The notes beneath the pieces are model-generated. The model was not told the origin of the DNA, searched no databases, and saw only the letters and a list, made by a program, of their open reading frames with translations. Positions 1-8,471 of a stretch of 64,000 nt of DNA are shown here, piece by piece. The DNA is taken from contig NZ_CP113432.1 in NCBI RefSeq assembly GCF_026686735.1, positions 1,426,001 to 1,490,000 of the forward strand, in the 5' to 3' direction. A program made the position numbers and the translations under genes. The stretch is from Pseudomonas triclosanedens. GTDB lineage: Bacteria > Pseudomonadota > Gammaproteobacteria > Pseudomonadales > Pseudomonadaceae. Position 1 is the first letter of the stretch. Every line of letters starts with the position of its first letter.

Positions 1-404
1 AGATCCACGTCGTCCTGCGTGGTGGAGATGTCCAGCGAGAAGCCGCGCCGCTCGAACGGATACAGGCTCAGGCGGGGCGACAGCCAGTTGGTCGCGAAGG
101 TAGGCAGCATGTTCACGCGCAGGGGCCCGTCGCGCCGCTCCTCGCGCAAGCTGCTCACGCCCTCGGCGATCAGGGCGAAACCCTCGTTGAGGCTAGGTGC
201 CAGCCGGCGGCCGGCGCTGGTCAATTCCAGCCGCGTACCGATGCGGCGCAGCAGTTCGACGCCGAGCATGTCCTCCAGCGTGCGCAACTGGTGGCTGACC
301 GCCGAGGGGGTGACCGCCAGTTCCAGGGCCGCGTCCTTGATCGAGAGATGGCGCGCCGCAGCCTCGAAGGCGCGCAAGGCATTCAACGGGACAGGGATGC
401 GCAT
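1..404 (-). CDS. LysR-family regulator, N-terminal part (runs off the window)
   Basis: Reading leftward from the ATG at 404, the protein opens MRIPVPLNALRAFEAAARH and continues with a winged HTH (IKDAALELAVTPSAVSHQLR) of the LysR/GcvA type. About 134 residues are visible before the window edge, reaching the start of the effector domain. A strong ribosome-binding site (GGAGGG, about 10 bases upstream) supports the start. It is divergent from the class IV aminotransferase at 586, and LysR proteins commonly control the divergent neighbour, so that gene is the likely target. The effector is unknown. GcvA-like proteins are the closest group by eye. Confidence 0.85.
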   Translation of the reverse strand, partial: MRIPVPLNALRAFEAAARHLSIKDAALELAVTPSAVSHQLRTLEDMLGVELLRRIGTRLELTSAGRRLAPSLNEGFALIAEGVSSLREERRDGPLRVNMLPTFATNWLSPRLSLYPFERRGFSLDISTTQDDVD

Positions 405-585
405 GGGGGATTCACCCTCCTGGAAGTCATTGGTCGTTCATGGACTCATTAAACCGGAAATCGTCGTCTCCACGCTCGCCGACACGAGGACCAAAACTCA
501 GCATCGTCTGAGATTTGCTCACTCGTGCCGACGGCGAACCGGCCGCACACTGACGCCATCGACAACCTGTACAGCGGTGCGCACC

Positions 586-1563
586 ATGCTCAATTCCCTT
601 GACGATCGCGATGGCCTGATCTGGCTCGATGGCGAGCTGCTGCCCTGGCGCGAAGCACGCCTGCACGTGCTCACGCATGCGCTGCATATGGGCGGGGCCG
701 TCTTCGAGGGCATGCGCGCCTATGGCGGTCATGTCTTCCTCAATGCGCCTCACCTGGAACGCTTCCAGCAGTCCGCCGCGCTGCTGGACTACCACCTGCC
801 GTGGTCGCAAGGCGAACTGACACAGGCCATCGAGGCGGTGCTGTGGGCCAACCAGCTCGACGACGCCTACATCCGCCCGGTGGCCTGGCGCGGCGCGGAG
901 AGTGTTTCCATCGCTTCGCCGCGCGCCCGCATCCACGTGGCGATCGCGGCCTGGGACTGGCCCACGGCGGCGTCCCAGGGCCGCGCCGAGGAAGGCATCC
1001 GGCTGCAGCTGGCGAGTTGGCGGCGTCCCCGTCCTGACACCGCACCCACCGCGGCCAAGTGCTCGGGGCTGTACATGATCGGTACCCTTGCGCGCCATGC
1101 CGCCGCAGCGGCGGGCTGCGACGACGCACTGCTGCTCGACAGCGAAGGCCGGGTCGCCGAGACCACGGCAACCAACCTGTTGATGGTCCATGACGGGGTG
1201 CTGGTGACCCCATTGCCGACCTGCTTCCTCGACGGCATCACCAAGCGGCACGTGATGGGACTGGCGCGCCAGCGCGGGCTGCGGGTCGAGGAGCGGACCG
1301 TGACGCTGGACGAACTGCGCGCCGCCTCCGAGGTATTCACCGCCGGCACCTCGGTCGAACTGCAGCCGGTGGTGGCGCTGGTCGAGGATGCGGCGACCAC
1401 CGAATGGCCCGTGGGGCCGGTGACGCGACAACTGATCCGGGACTTTCGCGCGTCCGTGACCGAGGCGAGCCAGGTCGGCCGGACGCTGCGGGAACGGGAG
1501 ACCGGCTTGTTGGAACGGCGCCCGTGGCCCGCTCGCGTCGCCTCCGCCTTGCAGGCGCCGTAG
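586..1563 (+). CDS. Class IV PLP aminotransferase, branched-chain amino acid type
   Basis: 325 residues with the IlvE/D-amino-acid aminotransferase fold. Near the N-terminus, HALHMGGAVFEGMRAY is the usual BCAT segment. TAAKCSGLYMIGTLA holds the PLP lysine, EGRVAETTATNLLMV the conserved glutamate segment, and TAGTSVELQPV the phosphate-cup region. It would interconvert branched-chain (or related) amino acids and 2-oxo acids. An open frame reaches back to position 19, but it is antisense to the LysR gene, so I start at 586, where family similarity begins; the ribosome-binding site there is weak. A housekeeping IlvE should exist elsewhere, so this copy probably has a special substrate or serves as a resistance duplicate. 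Substrate is not predictable by eye. Confidence 0.85.
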   Translation: MLNSLDDRDGLIWLDGELLPWREARLHVLTHALHMGGAVFEGMRAYGGHVFLNAPHLERFQQSAALLDYHLPWSQGELTQAIEAVLWANQLDDAYIRPVAWRGAESVSIASPRARIHVAIAAWDWPTAASQGRAEEGIRLQLASWRRPRPDTAPTAAKCSGLYMIGTLARHAAAAAGCDDALLLDSEGRVAETTATNLLMVHDGVLVTPLPTCFLDGITKRHVMGLARQRGLRVEERTVTLDELRAASEVFTAGTSVELQPVVALVEDAATTEWPVGPVTRQLIRDFRASVTEASQVGRTLRERETGLLERRPWPARVASALQAP

Positions 1564-1628
1564 CGCGCCATGGACCGGTACGCAGACGGACCCGCGAGAG
1601 GACAGGCACGATGCCATGCAGACTGGCT

Positions 1629-2930
1629 TCATACACGCCCCAGACAGTCGCGCAGTTGCGCGGCAAAGCGCGCCGCGTCCCCGGGTTCGAGCGTCGAGAC
1701 CGTGACTCGCAGCGCGGGGGCCGCGGGCGCGATCGCGAAGGCATCGCCGGTTCGCACGGCCCAGCCGCAGCGTGCGAGGCTTTGCGCGGTGCGGTGAACG
1801 TCACGGTCTTCCGGCAACGGAATCCACACATTGAACCCGTCGCAGGGCTGCCTGGCGGCGATGCCCACGGCGCCGAGTGCATCGATCAGGGCCTTGCGAC
1901 GCATGGCGTAGGCGGTCTTGGCCGCATGCAGGCGCGCCGTGGCCGCGTCGGATCCGAGCAGGCCGCGCACGGCCGCCTGCAGCAGGTGGCTGACCCAGGT
2001 CGTGCCGGGAGCCAGTCGCATGCCGAGCCTTGCGGCGGTCCCCGCATCGGTAGCGATGAAGGCCAGCCGCAGGTCCGGGCCGAAGCCCTTGGACACGGAG
2101 CGCACCAGCGCCCGCCGCGTGGTGGCCGCGGGCGCGATAGAGAAGTACGGCGTCTCGGCCAGCAAGGCGAAGTGGTCGTCCTCGATCACCAGCACGTGCG
2201 GATGGCGGGCGAGCACGCGGCGCAGTTCGCGGGCGCGCTGCTCGCTCAGGCCGCAGCCGGTGGGGTTTTGCGCCCTTGGTGTGCACAGCACCGCCTGGGC
2301 GCCATTGGCCAGCGCCGCTTCCAGCGCCTGCGGGCGCATGCCGTGCGCATCCATGGCCACGGGCACCGCTGCCAGGCCCGTGCTGTGCAGGATGTTGAGG
2401 CTGCCGAGGAAGCACGGGTCCTCCACCGCCACCTTGTCGCCGGCGACGAGGTAGGCAGCCAACAGACGCTCGATCGCATCGACCGCACCATGCGCCAGCA
2501 CCAGACCGTCACCCTCCCGGAGATCCGCTCCGAACCACTGCCGCGCCAGCCGTTCGAGTGCTGGGTCGAGTACAGGCTGGCCATACAGCGCGGGCCGGTA
2601 GCCGCTGGCTGCCAGCGCCTGCAATGGATCGGGCAGCCAGGCCGGGTCCGGATTGCCGCTGGCCACATCCGCCAGCGCCGAGCCGGGCTGCAGGCCCTCC
2701 TGCTCACCGAGACGCGCCGCTGGCCGGATCACCGTCCCGTTGCGCCCCAGCGTCTCGGCAATGCCTGCGGCCACCAGCTTCCGGTACGCGGCGGCGACCG
2801 TGTTGCGGTTGACGCCCAGTTGATCGGCCATCTCGCGCACGGACGGCAGGGTCTGGCCCGCGGCAAGCCGGCCCGCATGTGCTTCGCGGCGAATGCGCTC
2901 GAAGATGTCCGATGCGGTCTTTTCTGCCAT
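1629..2930 (-). CDS. ptsJ: MocR/GntR-type PLP-binding regulator, PtsJ-like
   Basis: 433 residues. Residues 1-70 are a GntR winged helix (AGQTLPSVREMADQLGVNRNTVAAAYRKL). The rest is a fold-type I aminotransferase-like domain with PTGCGLSEQRARELRRVL, the aspartate in VIEDDHFALL, and the Schiff-base lysine in VRSVSKGFGPDLRLAFI. This layout is MocR, and PtsJ regulates pyridoxal kinase genes in enterobacteria. The divergent operon here contains yggS and pdxY, which strongly supports a PLP-homeostasis regulator. Two TTGTC-N4-GACAA palindromes lie between the start codon and yggS and are the likely operator, so autoregulation is expected. MocR proteins normally bind PLP to sense vitamin B6 status rather than to transaminate. 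Confidence 0.85.
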   Translation of the reverse strand: MAEKTASDIFERIRREAHAGRLAAGQTLPSVREMADQLGVNRNTVAAAYRKLVAAGIAETLGRNGTVIRPAARLGEQEGLQPGSALADVASGNPDPAWLPDPLQALAASGYRPALYGQPVLDPALERLARQWFGADLREGDGLVLAHGAVDAIERLLAAYLVAGDKVAVEDPCFLGSLNILHSTGLAAVPVAMDAHGMRPQALEAALANGAQAVLCTPRAQNPTGCGLSEQRARELRRVLARHPHVLVIEDDHFALLAETPYFSIAPAATTRRALVRSVSKGFGPDLRLAFIATDAGTAARLGMRLAPGTTWVSHLLQAAVRGLLGSDAATARLHAAKTAYAMRRKALIDALGAVGIAARQPCDGFNVWIPLPEDRDVHRTAQSLARCGWAVRTGDAFAIAPAAPALRVTVSTLEPGDAARFAAQLRDCLGRV

Positions 2931-2935
2931 TCCCG

Positions 2936-2975
2936 TTTGTCCCGTGACAATGTATATTTTGTCCTATGACAATGT
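2936..2975. promoter_or_regulatory. Tandem palindromic operator between ptsJ and yggS
   Basis: Two 18-bp direct copies, TTTGTCCCGTGACAATGT (2936-2953) and TTTGTCCTATGACAATGT (2958-2975), differ at two bases and are offset by 22 bp, about two helical turns. Each contains a perfect TTGTC-N4-GACAA palindrome. They start 6 bp from the ptsJ start codon and end about 20-25 bp from the yggS start. Position and spacing suit a dimeric GntR-headed MocR regulator covering both promoters. The protein-site match is inference; the repeats are visible. Confidence 0.75.
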
Positions 2976-3000
2976 TAGCAGCACGGAGAACCCCTTGTCC

Positions 3001-3804
3001 ATGAACGCGCAGACGCATCCCTGGCCCACCGCACACAGCGTCGAGGACTTTCGGCGCAATCTGGCGGCGGTGCATCGGCGCATCGCCGATGCCTGCTCCC
3101 GCGCGGGACGCGATCCGTCCGATGTGCGCCTGCTGCCGGTCAGCAAGACCGTGCCGGAGGAGCGCATCCGTCTGGCTTACGCCGCCGGCTGCCGCGACCT
3201 GGGTGAGAACAAGGTGCAGGAGGCGCAGCGCAAGGCCGAAGCGATGGTGGATCTCGCCGACCTGCGCTGGTCGGTCATCGGCCACCTGCAGACCAACAAG
3301 GCCAAGGTCGTGGCACGCTTCGCCAGCGAGTTCCAGGCCCTGGACAGCCTGCGTGTGGCGGAGGCGCTGGACCGTCGCCTGCAAGCCGAAGGGCGCGCAC
3401 TGGATGTGTTCGTGCAGGTCAACACCTCGGGCGAGGCCAGCAAGTTCGGCTTGCCGCCTTCCGAGGTGGCCGGCTTCGTCCGGGCGCTGCCGGGCTTCTC
3501 CACCCTGCGCGTGCGAGGCCTGATGACACTGGCGCTGCTGTCGGCCGATCCGGCGCGGGTCCGTCCCTGCTTCGTGCTGTTGCGCGAACTGCGTGATCGG
3601 CTGCGCCAGGAGGCGCCGGCGGGCATCGGCATGGACGAACTGTCGATGGGGATGTCCGGCGACTTCGAGCTGGCCATCGAGGAAGGCGCCACCGTCGTGC
3701 GCGTCGGCCAGGCCATCTTTGGCGCTCGCGCGACGCCGGACAGCCATTACTGGCCCGACGACGATCGGGCTGCGACATCGACCGCATCGGAGCAGACCGC
3801 ATGA
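3001..3804 (+). CDS. yggS: PLP homeostasis protein, YggS/PROSC family
   Basis: 267 residues, slightly longer than the usual 230. The PLP lysine is in LLPVSKTVPEERI. LGENKVQEAQRKAEAM, WSVIGHLQTNKAK, VFVQVNTSGEASKFGL, LRVRGLMTL and LSMGMSGDFELAIEEGATVVRVGQAIFG are the family blocks in order. YggS binds PLP without known catalysis and buffers free PLP, and its loss disturbs amino-acid and B6 pools. A TTG at 2995 is better spaced from GGAG than the ATG at 3001, so two extra residues are possible. The 3' end overlaps the next gene by 4 bp (ATGA), indicating an operon with the amidotransferase and PdxY genes. A chromosomal yggS is expected elsewhere, so this is probably a second copy carried by the ICE. 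Confidence 0.92.
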   Translation: MNAQTHPWPTAHSVEDFRRNLAAVHRRIADACSRAGRDPSDVRLLPVSKTVPEERIRLAYAAGCRDLGENKVQEAQRKAEAMVDLADLRWSVIGHLQTNKAKVVARFASEFQALDSLRVAEALDRRLQAEGRALDVFVQVNTSGEASKFGLPPSEVAGFVRALPGFSTLRVRGLMTLALLSADPARVRPCFVLLRELRDRLRQEAPAGIGMDELSMGMSGDFELAIEEGATVVRVGQAIFGARATPDSHYWPDDDRAATSTASEQTA

Positions 3805-4517
3805 AGACCGCCCTGGCCCTGCGCCACATCCATTTCGAAGACCTCGGCACGCTCGAACCGCTGCTGCGCGAGCGTGGATTCGACGTGCGCTACCTCGACC
3901 CCGCGACGGACGACCTGGCCGGTGAGGAGGCCGCGGCAAGCGATCTTCTCATTGCACTGGGTGGGCCGATCGGCGCCTTCGACGAGCGGGCCTATCCCTT
4001 TCTTGCCGACGAACTGCGTCTGCTCGAACGGCGCTTGGCCAGCGGCCGGCCGCTGCTCGGCATTTGTTTGGGCGCGCAATTGATCGCGCGCCTGCTCGGC
4101 GCCGCCGTCGCCCCCATGGGCTTCAAGGAGATCGGCTTCGGCGCGCTGACGCTGACGGATGCGGGCCGCCGCTCGGTGCTGGCACCGCTGGCCGGCGTGC
4201 CGGTGCTGCATTGGCACGGCGACCGCTTCGAGCTGCCTGAGGGCAGTGAACTGCTGGCGAGCACCGAAAGCTGCGTGCAGCAGGCCTACGCGGTCGGCAA
4301 CCGGGTGCTGGGTCTGCAGTTCCACCTGGAAGCCGATGCCAGCCGAATCGAACGCTGGCTGGTCGGCCATTGCTGCGAGCTGGGCCAGGCCGGCGTCGAT
4401 CCGCGCACGCTGCGCGCGGATGCCGAGCGGCATGGGGCAACGCTGAAGGCTGCGGCCCACCGCACGATCGGCGCGTGGCTGGACCGGCAGCAGGACACGG
4501 GGGGGCGTCCTGAATGA
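3801..4517 (+). CDS. Class I glutamine amidotransferase domain protein
   Basis: 238 residues, a free-standing GATase1 domain. The nucleophile elbow is GICLGAQLIARLLG (catalytic Cys), the oxyanion segment is ALGGPIGAFDE, and the catalytic His-x-Glu is LQFHLEAD. Such domains release ammonia from glutamine for a partner enzyme, or hydrolyse gamma-glutamyl bonds. No synthetase is fused. It overlaps yggS and pdxY by 4 bp each, so it is translationally coupled between two vitamin-B6 proteins. It resembles the GuaA-like stand-alone amidotransferases more than PdxT. The real substrate is unknown; the context suggests an amino-acid or B6-related compound. Confidence 0.85.
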   Translation: MKTALALRHIHFEDLGTLEPLLRERGFDVRYLDPATDDLAGEEAAASDLLIALGGPIGAFDERAYPFLADELRLLERRLASGRPLLGICLGAQLIARLLGAAVAPMGFKEIGFGALTLTDAGRRSVLAPLAGVPVLHWHGDRFELPEGSELLASTESCVQQAYAVGNRVLGLQFHLEADASRIERWLVGHCCELGQAGVDPRTLRADAERHGATLKAAAHRTIGAWLDRQQDTGGRPE

Positions 4518-5356
4518 CGGTGACCCAACCTGTGCCCATCGATGTCATCAGCATCCAGTCCCAGGTGGTCTACGGGCGGGTCGGCAACAACGCGGCGATT
4601 CCCGCGTTGGAAGCCTGCGGGCTGCTTACGACCGCGGTGCCGACCGCGCTGCTCAGCAACACCCCGCACTATCCCTCGGTCCATGGCGGTGCCGTGCCCG
4701 ACGCGTGGTTCGCTGGCTGGTTGGATGACCTGGAGGCGCGCGGCATCCCCGCGTGCGCTCGCGTTGTGCAGGTCGGCTTCCTCGGCGCGCCGTCGCAGGC
4801 ACGGATCCTCGCATCCTGGTGGTCGACGATGCGCGAGCGCCACCCGCAACTGCGCCTGCACCTGGATCCGGTCATTGGCGACTACGACCAAGGCGTGTAT
4901 GCGGCGGCTGGCATGGCCGAGGCCTGGCGCACGCTGCTGATTCCAGAAGCCCACGGCCTCGTCCCCAATCGGTTCGAGCTGGAACAGGTCACCGGCAGAA
5001 CGCTGCAGGGTCTGGCGGATTGCCGCGAGGCTGCCCGTGCGCTGTTGCGCGGCCCCACCCAATGGGTGGTGGTGACCAGTGTCCAGGATGATCCTGAAAG
5101 CGCCGTCGTCCAGACGCTGCTGGAGACGCGAGAGGGGGTATCGCGCCTCTTCGAGCATCCCCGCGTGCCCTGCGTGGTGAAAGGGGCCGGCGACTACTTC
5201 GCCGCGCGCCTGACCGGCCATTGCCTGCTTGGCATAGAGATGCCTCAGGCCGTCGAGCGCGCCTGCGGCGAAACCGCCGAGCAACTGACCCGCACCCGGC
5301 GCCTGGGCTGGGAGGAAATGGCCATCCACGCTATGGCCGGGAGCGTCCGGCCATGA
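4514..5356 (+). CDS. pdxY: Pyridoxal kinase PdxY
   Basis: 280 residues of the ribokinase-like PdxK/PdxY family. VISIQSQVVYGRVGNNAAIPALEA is the characteristic N-terminus, LHLDPVIGDYDQGVYA and LVPNRFELEQVTG form the core, and VKGAGDYFAARLTGHCL carries the catalytic aspartate of the GxGD anion hole. It phosphorylates pyridoxal to PLP with ATP in the cytoplasm. The gene overlaps its neighbours on both sides, in an operon with yggS. The divergent PtsJ-like regulator is the expected controller, as enteric PtsJ controls a pyridoxal kinase gene. Carrying a kinase and a PLP buffer protein together implies that the element boosts or protects PLP supply. Confidence 0.92.
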   Translation: MTVTQPVPIDVISIQSQVVYGRVGNNAAIPALEACGLLTTAVPTALLSNTPHYPSVHGGAVPDAWFAGWLDDLEARGIPACARVVQVGFLGAPSQARILASWWSTMRERHPQLRLHLDPVIGDYDQGVYAAAGMAEAWRTLLIPEAHGLVPNRFELEQVTGRTLQGLADCREAARALLRGPTQWVVVTSVQDDPESAVVQTLLETREGVSRLFEHPRVPCVVKGAGDYFAARLTGHCLLGIEMPQAVERACGETAEQLTRTRRLGWEEMAIHAMAGSVRP

Positions 5357-5628
5357 ATGCCTACCGCCTCGTGATTTCCCGGCATAGCCGGCTGCTGGGT
5401 CAGTTCGACAGCGAAACGCCCTGGGCGGGCGACGCGATCCGCGACCTGCTACAGCGACTTCCCGAATGCGATGGCTATCGCACCGAACTGTTCGTCGCGC
5501 GCGAAGAGCGCCGATTGCTCGAAAGCGGTCCTGGCGGCCTGAAGGTCCTCGGCCGCGAGCTCTTGTTCCAACCCTTGCCGATCACGGCGCTGCTGTCTGG
5601 CACGGCGCCCGAGGAGCCGCTCGCGTGA
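5353..5628 (+). CDS. Small protein of unknown function, end of the B6 operon
   Basis: 91 residues, opening MNAYRLVISRHSRLLGQFDS and ending LLSGTAPEEPLA. No signal peptide, membrane segment or known motif is visible; it looks like a small soluble alpha/beta protein rich in Arg and Glu. The ATG overlaps the pdxY stop by 4 bp, so it is coupled to pdxY, and codon use matches its neighbours. I do not recognise a family. Being the last member of a tightly overlapped PLP operon, it may be an accessory partner of PdxY or of the amidotransferase. Confidence 0.7.
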   Translation: MNAYRLVISRHSRLLGQFDSETPWAGDAIRDLLQRLPECDGYRTELFVAREERRLLESGPGGLKVLGRELLFQPLPITALLSGTAPEEPLA

Positions 5629-5665
5629 ATCAAGCTCCCGGCCTCATGTACGCGTAGGTGGCGCG

Positions 5666-6574
5666 ATGGAGCTGCGACACCTGCGCTGTTTCGTGGCAGT
5701 GGCCGAGGAACTGCACTTCACGCGTGCGGCGGTGCGGCTCCATATCGAGCAGTCTCCGCTGTCGCGCACCATCCGGGAACTGGAGTCCGACCTCGGCGCC
5801 ACGCTGTTCGAACGCAATCGGCGCGGCACCCAGCTCACCTGGGCGGGCCAGGTGCTGCTGGAGGATGCCCGCCGCGTGTTCGCGGTGCTGGAACAGGCAC
5901 GAACCAACGTCCGGGCCGCCGCCACGGGCTATCGCGGCATGCTGCGCATCGCGCTGTCGGACGGTATCGCGCAGACACGCCTCGCGGCACTCCTGGCCCT
6001 GTGCCGGGAAGAGGAGCCCGATGTGGAGATCCGCCTGTTCGAGACGCCGCTCGCATCGCAAGTGCGCGGGTTGCGCGACGACACTTTCGATGCCGGGTTC
6101 GCGCAGTCCGACGAAGCTGGAGAGGGCATTCTGTGCGAGGCGATCTGGTCCGATCCCATCCTGGTGGCCATTCCGACGCGCCATCCTTTGCTGGCCTTCA
6201 GGCAGGTCCCTCTGGATGAACTGCTGCGCTATCCCCTGATCAAGTGCCACCCGGAAGCTTGCGAGGGCGCGTACCGGCAGATCAAACGGCTGCTCCGCAC
6301 GGCCGCCATCCAGCCCCGGATTGCCGAGCGGGTCGCGACACTGGAATTGATGTTGACGCTGGTGGCTGCGGGCTACGGACTGGGTCTCGCCACGGCGGCG
6401 CAGATTTCGGTCTGCCGCCATCCCGAGATCATTGCGCGGCCCCTGTCGGACCCGTCGGCATGCATGACCACCTACCTGTTGCGGCCGGACAGCGAGCCCT
6501 CGGAACCGCTGCAGCACTTCATCGAACGCGCCATGCTCTCGCGCGACGACAGTCCCTCCGTCGATCCGATCTAG
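5666..6574 (+). CDS. LysR-family transcriptional regulator
   Basis: 302 residues, full length for the family. The HTH is at about residues 2-60 (MELRHLRCFVAVAEELHFTRAAVRLHIEQSPLSRTIRELE), and the effector domain follows from about residue 90 (LRIALSDGIAQTRLAALLAL). A ribosome-binding site TAGGTGG lies just upstream of the ATG. The gene is 37 bp after the B6 operon on the same strand and convergent with the PhzF-like gene. Its effector domain closely resembles that of the headless LysR at 28204 (shared TLVAAGYG segment), suggesting related origin. Effector and target are unknown. Confidence 0.9.
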   Translation: MELRHLRCFVAVAEELHFTRAAVRLHIEQSPLSRTIRELESDLGATLFERNRRGTQLTWAGQVLLEDARRVFAVLEQARTNVRAAATGYRGMLRIALSDGIAQTRLAALLALCREEEPDVEIRLFETPLASQVRGLRDDTFDAGFAQSDEAGEGILCEAIWSDPILVAIPTRHPLLAFRQVPLDELLRYPLIKCHPEACEGAYRQIKRLLRTAAIQPRIAERVATLELMLTLVAAGYGLGLATAAQISVCRHPEIIARPLSDPSACMTTYLLRPDSEPSEPLQHFIERAMLSRDDSPSVDPI

Positions 6575-6677
6575 CCCTGCGCAACCGCCTTCGTCGCAGC
6601 ACAGGCCTTCGTCGGGGACGCCGCGCAGGCGCCATGGTAAGCCATGGGCGACCGAGCGGCTGAACGTGCCGCCGCGT

Positions 6678-7565
6678 CTACAGATGCAGGGTGCCGCTGG
6701 CGACGGTCACGGCCTGGCCTCCGACGCGCACCGTCAGTTCGTCGCCGTTTCGGGTCCATTCGACATGGATCAGGCCGTCGCGTCCCATCTCGATGCCTTG
6801 CTCCGCAAGGTAGCCACCCTGGAGAGCCGATGCGTGCCGGTGCCTTGCCAGGAATGCCGCGACACACCCGTTTCCAGACCCGCAGACGGGATCCTCGGCC
6901 ACGCCTTCGCCTGGCGCGAACGTGCGCAGGCGCAAGCGTACCGGCGCCTCGGCCTCGTGCTCGGCAAAGACGGTCACGCCGACGGCACCCGATGCGCGGC
7001 AGCGTTCGGCGATGCGAGGCAGGTCGGGACGCAGCGACGCCAGGGCGGCGACGCTGCGCAGTTCGGCGATCAGCCACGGGATGCCAGTGGAGACGACGTC
7101 CACAGGCATCGCGGCCAGCATGTTCGCATCGCAGCCCAGCAGGGCCGACATTTCTCCCGGATCGATGGCCGTGTCGCGGAACTGCGGCATGGCCTGGGTC
7201 ATCCAGTAGATCGGCGAGCCCTCGGTCGGAACGACTTCGACAGGCACGATGCCGATGCCGCAGGCCTGCCGCAGCAGACTTGCATCGGCCAGGTCGCCAC
7301 GGTGCGCACGCACCGCGCTCGCAGTGGCGATGGTGGGGTGCCCCGCGAACGGCAACTCGCTGGAGGGCGTGAAGATGCGCACCCGATAGTCGGTGTCGGG
7401 CGATTCCGGGGCCAGCACGAAGACCGTCTCGGACAGGTTCATCTCGCGCGCGATCCGCTGCATGGTTCGCGCATCGAGGTCGTCGGCATCGAACACGACG
7501 GCAGCCGGGTTGCCCCTGAGCGGCTGGCTCGTGAACACATCGACTTGCAGGAAGGATTTGTTCAT
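6678..7565 (-). CDS. PhzF-family protein (isomerase/epimerase-like)
   Basis: 295 residues with both halves of the diaminopimelate-epimerase-like fold. The N-terminal half has VDVFTSQPLRGNPAAVVFDADDL and the acidic active-site segment NLSETVFVLAP. FTPSSELPFAGHPTIATA is the FaGHPT family hallmark. The C-terminal half has EGVAEDPVCGSGNGCVAAFL. PhzF isomerises dihydro-hydroxyanthranilate in phenazine synthesis, but most relatives have unknown substrates, and no other phenazine genes are present. I start at 7565 because similarity begins there. It is followed on the same strand, in the upstream direction, by a LysE exporter gene (7627), suggesting a two-gene unit. Confidence 0.88.
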   Translation of the reverse strand: MNKSFLQVDVFTSQPLRGNPAAVVFDADDLDARTMQRIAREMNLSETVFVLAPESPDTDYRVRIFTPSSELPFAGHPTIATASAVRAHRGDLADASLLRQACGIGIVPVEVVPTEGSPIYWMTQAMPQFRDTAIDPGEMSALLGCDANMLAAMPVDVVSTGIPWLIAELRSVAALASLRPDLPRIAERCRASGAVGVTVFAEHEAEAPVRLRLRTFAPGEGVAEDPVCGSGNGCVAAFLARHRHASALQGGYLAEQGIEMGRDGLIHVEWTRNGDELTVRVGGQAVTVASGTLHL

Positions 7566-7626
7566 CGCTTCTCCAGGTTCGGTCGCACCGCCTGTGCTCG
7601 GTTGCGTGCGCGTGGCCGGGGACGAA

Positions 7627-8286
7627 TCACGCGGCCAATGCCTTGGCGCCGCTCGACGGTCTCCACAAAAGAATCCATGCGGCGAATCCGAGGAAACCGA
7701 TCCCCGCCAGGCGCGTGCAGCGCTGGCGCCAGACGGAGGTGCCCAATGCTCCCCGCACCCGGCTTGCAATGGCGGCATAGCCGGTCAAGGTGGCGCCGCT
7801 GAGGATCACGAAGATCGCGGTCAGGCCCATGAACTGAGGGATGAGCGCCTGGTCGGCCCGGATGAACTGGGGGAAGAAGGCGGTGAAGAAGAGGATCGAC
7901 TTCGGATTGGATGTCGCCACCAGGAATCCCTCCTTCGCCAGCGCGAAGGCCTGCACCGGCCCTGCGTCATGGGCACCGGGGTCCGGCGGCCGTGTGTGTC
8001 TGCCCTGCACAAGCAGGCAAAGACCGAGGTACGCCAGATAGGCGGCGCCGGCCAGCCGCAGTGCGGTCATCGCGTGGGCGGAGGCAAGCAGGAACAGGCC
8101 GACGCCCCACGCGGCCGCCGCGGAAACCACGAGCAACCCCAACATGTTGCCCAGCGTCGACCACAGGCTCGCGACCACGCCCTGGCGAGCGCCATTGCGC
8201 ATCGCCAGCAGGATGGCCGGGCCGGGCGTAAGGATGGACAGCCAGGCCGCCAGGACGTAGGAAATCAGGAGCGGGATATCGAACAT
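7627..8286 (-). CDS. LysE/RhtB-family amino-acid exporter
   Basis: 219 residues with about six hydrophobic segments. The N-terminal VLAAWLSILTPGPAILLAMRNGARQG and the central KEGFLVATSNPKSILFFTAFFPQFI are the LysE/RhtB signatures. These inner-membrane proteins export amino acids and analogues by proton antiport. It lies 61 bp upstream of the PhzF-like gene on the same strand and is divergent from the RBBP9-like hydrolase at 8472. This is one of two LysE-family genes in the cargo (see 9306). Substrate cannot be read from sequence. Confidence 0.9.
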   Translation of the reverse strand: MFDIPLLISYVLAAWLSILTPGPAILLAMRNGARQGVVASLWSTLGNMLGLLVVSAAAAWGVGLFLLASAHAMTALRLAGAAYLAYLGLCLLVQGRHTRPPDPGAHDAGPVQAFALAKEGFLVATSNPKSILFFTAFFPQFIRADQALIPQFMGLTAIFVILSGATLTGYAAIASRVRGALGTSVWRQRCTRLAGIGFLGFAAWILLWRPSSGAKALAA

Positions 8287-8471
8287 GGCGAACTCGGGGA
8301 GCGTCCTCGTCGGTTGTGAAGGAAGGGCACTTCGACGATAGCCAAGGCCATTCGAGCTGACCATTGAGCTTTTCTCGACGCTTGCTGAGACCTTCTCACT
8401 CGGCAATTCGACGCATCGGTCCTAAGGTTTCCAGCCAGACAACCTCACCCCGGATTTCCGCGCACGCCACC

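Noticed and set aside
19..585. N-terminal extension of the class IV aminotransferase
   Set aside because: The extension is antisense to a LysR N-terminus with its own ribosome-binding site. Aminotransferase similarity begins at 586.
1404..2969. Plus-strand open frame of 521 codons opposite ptsJ
   Set aside because: It is a shadow of the MocR gene on the minus strand, which has HTH, PLP lysine and operator context.
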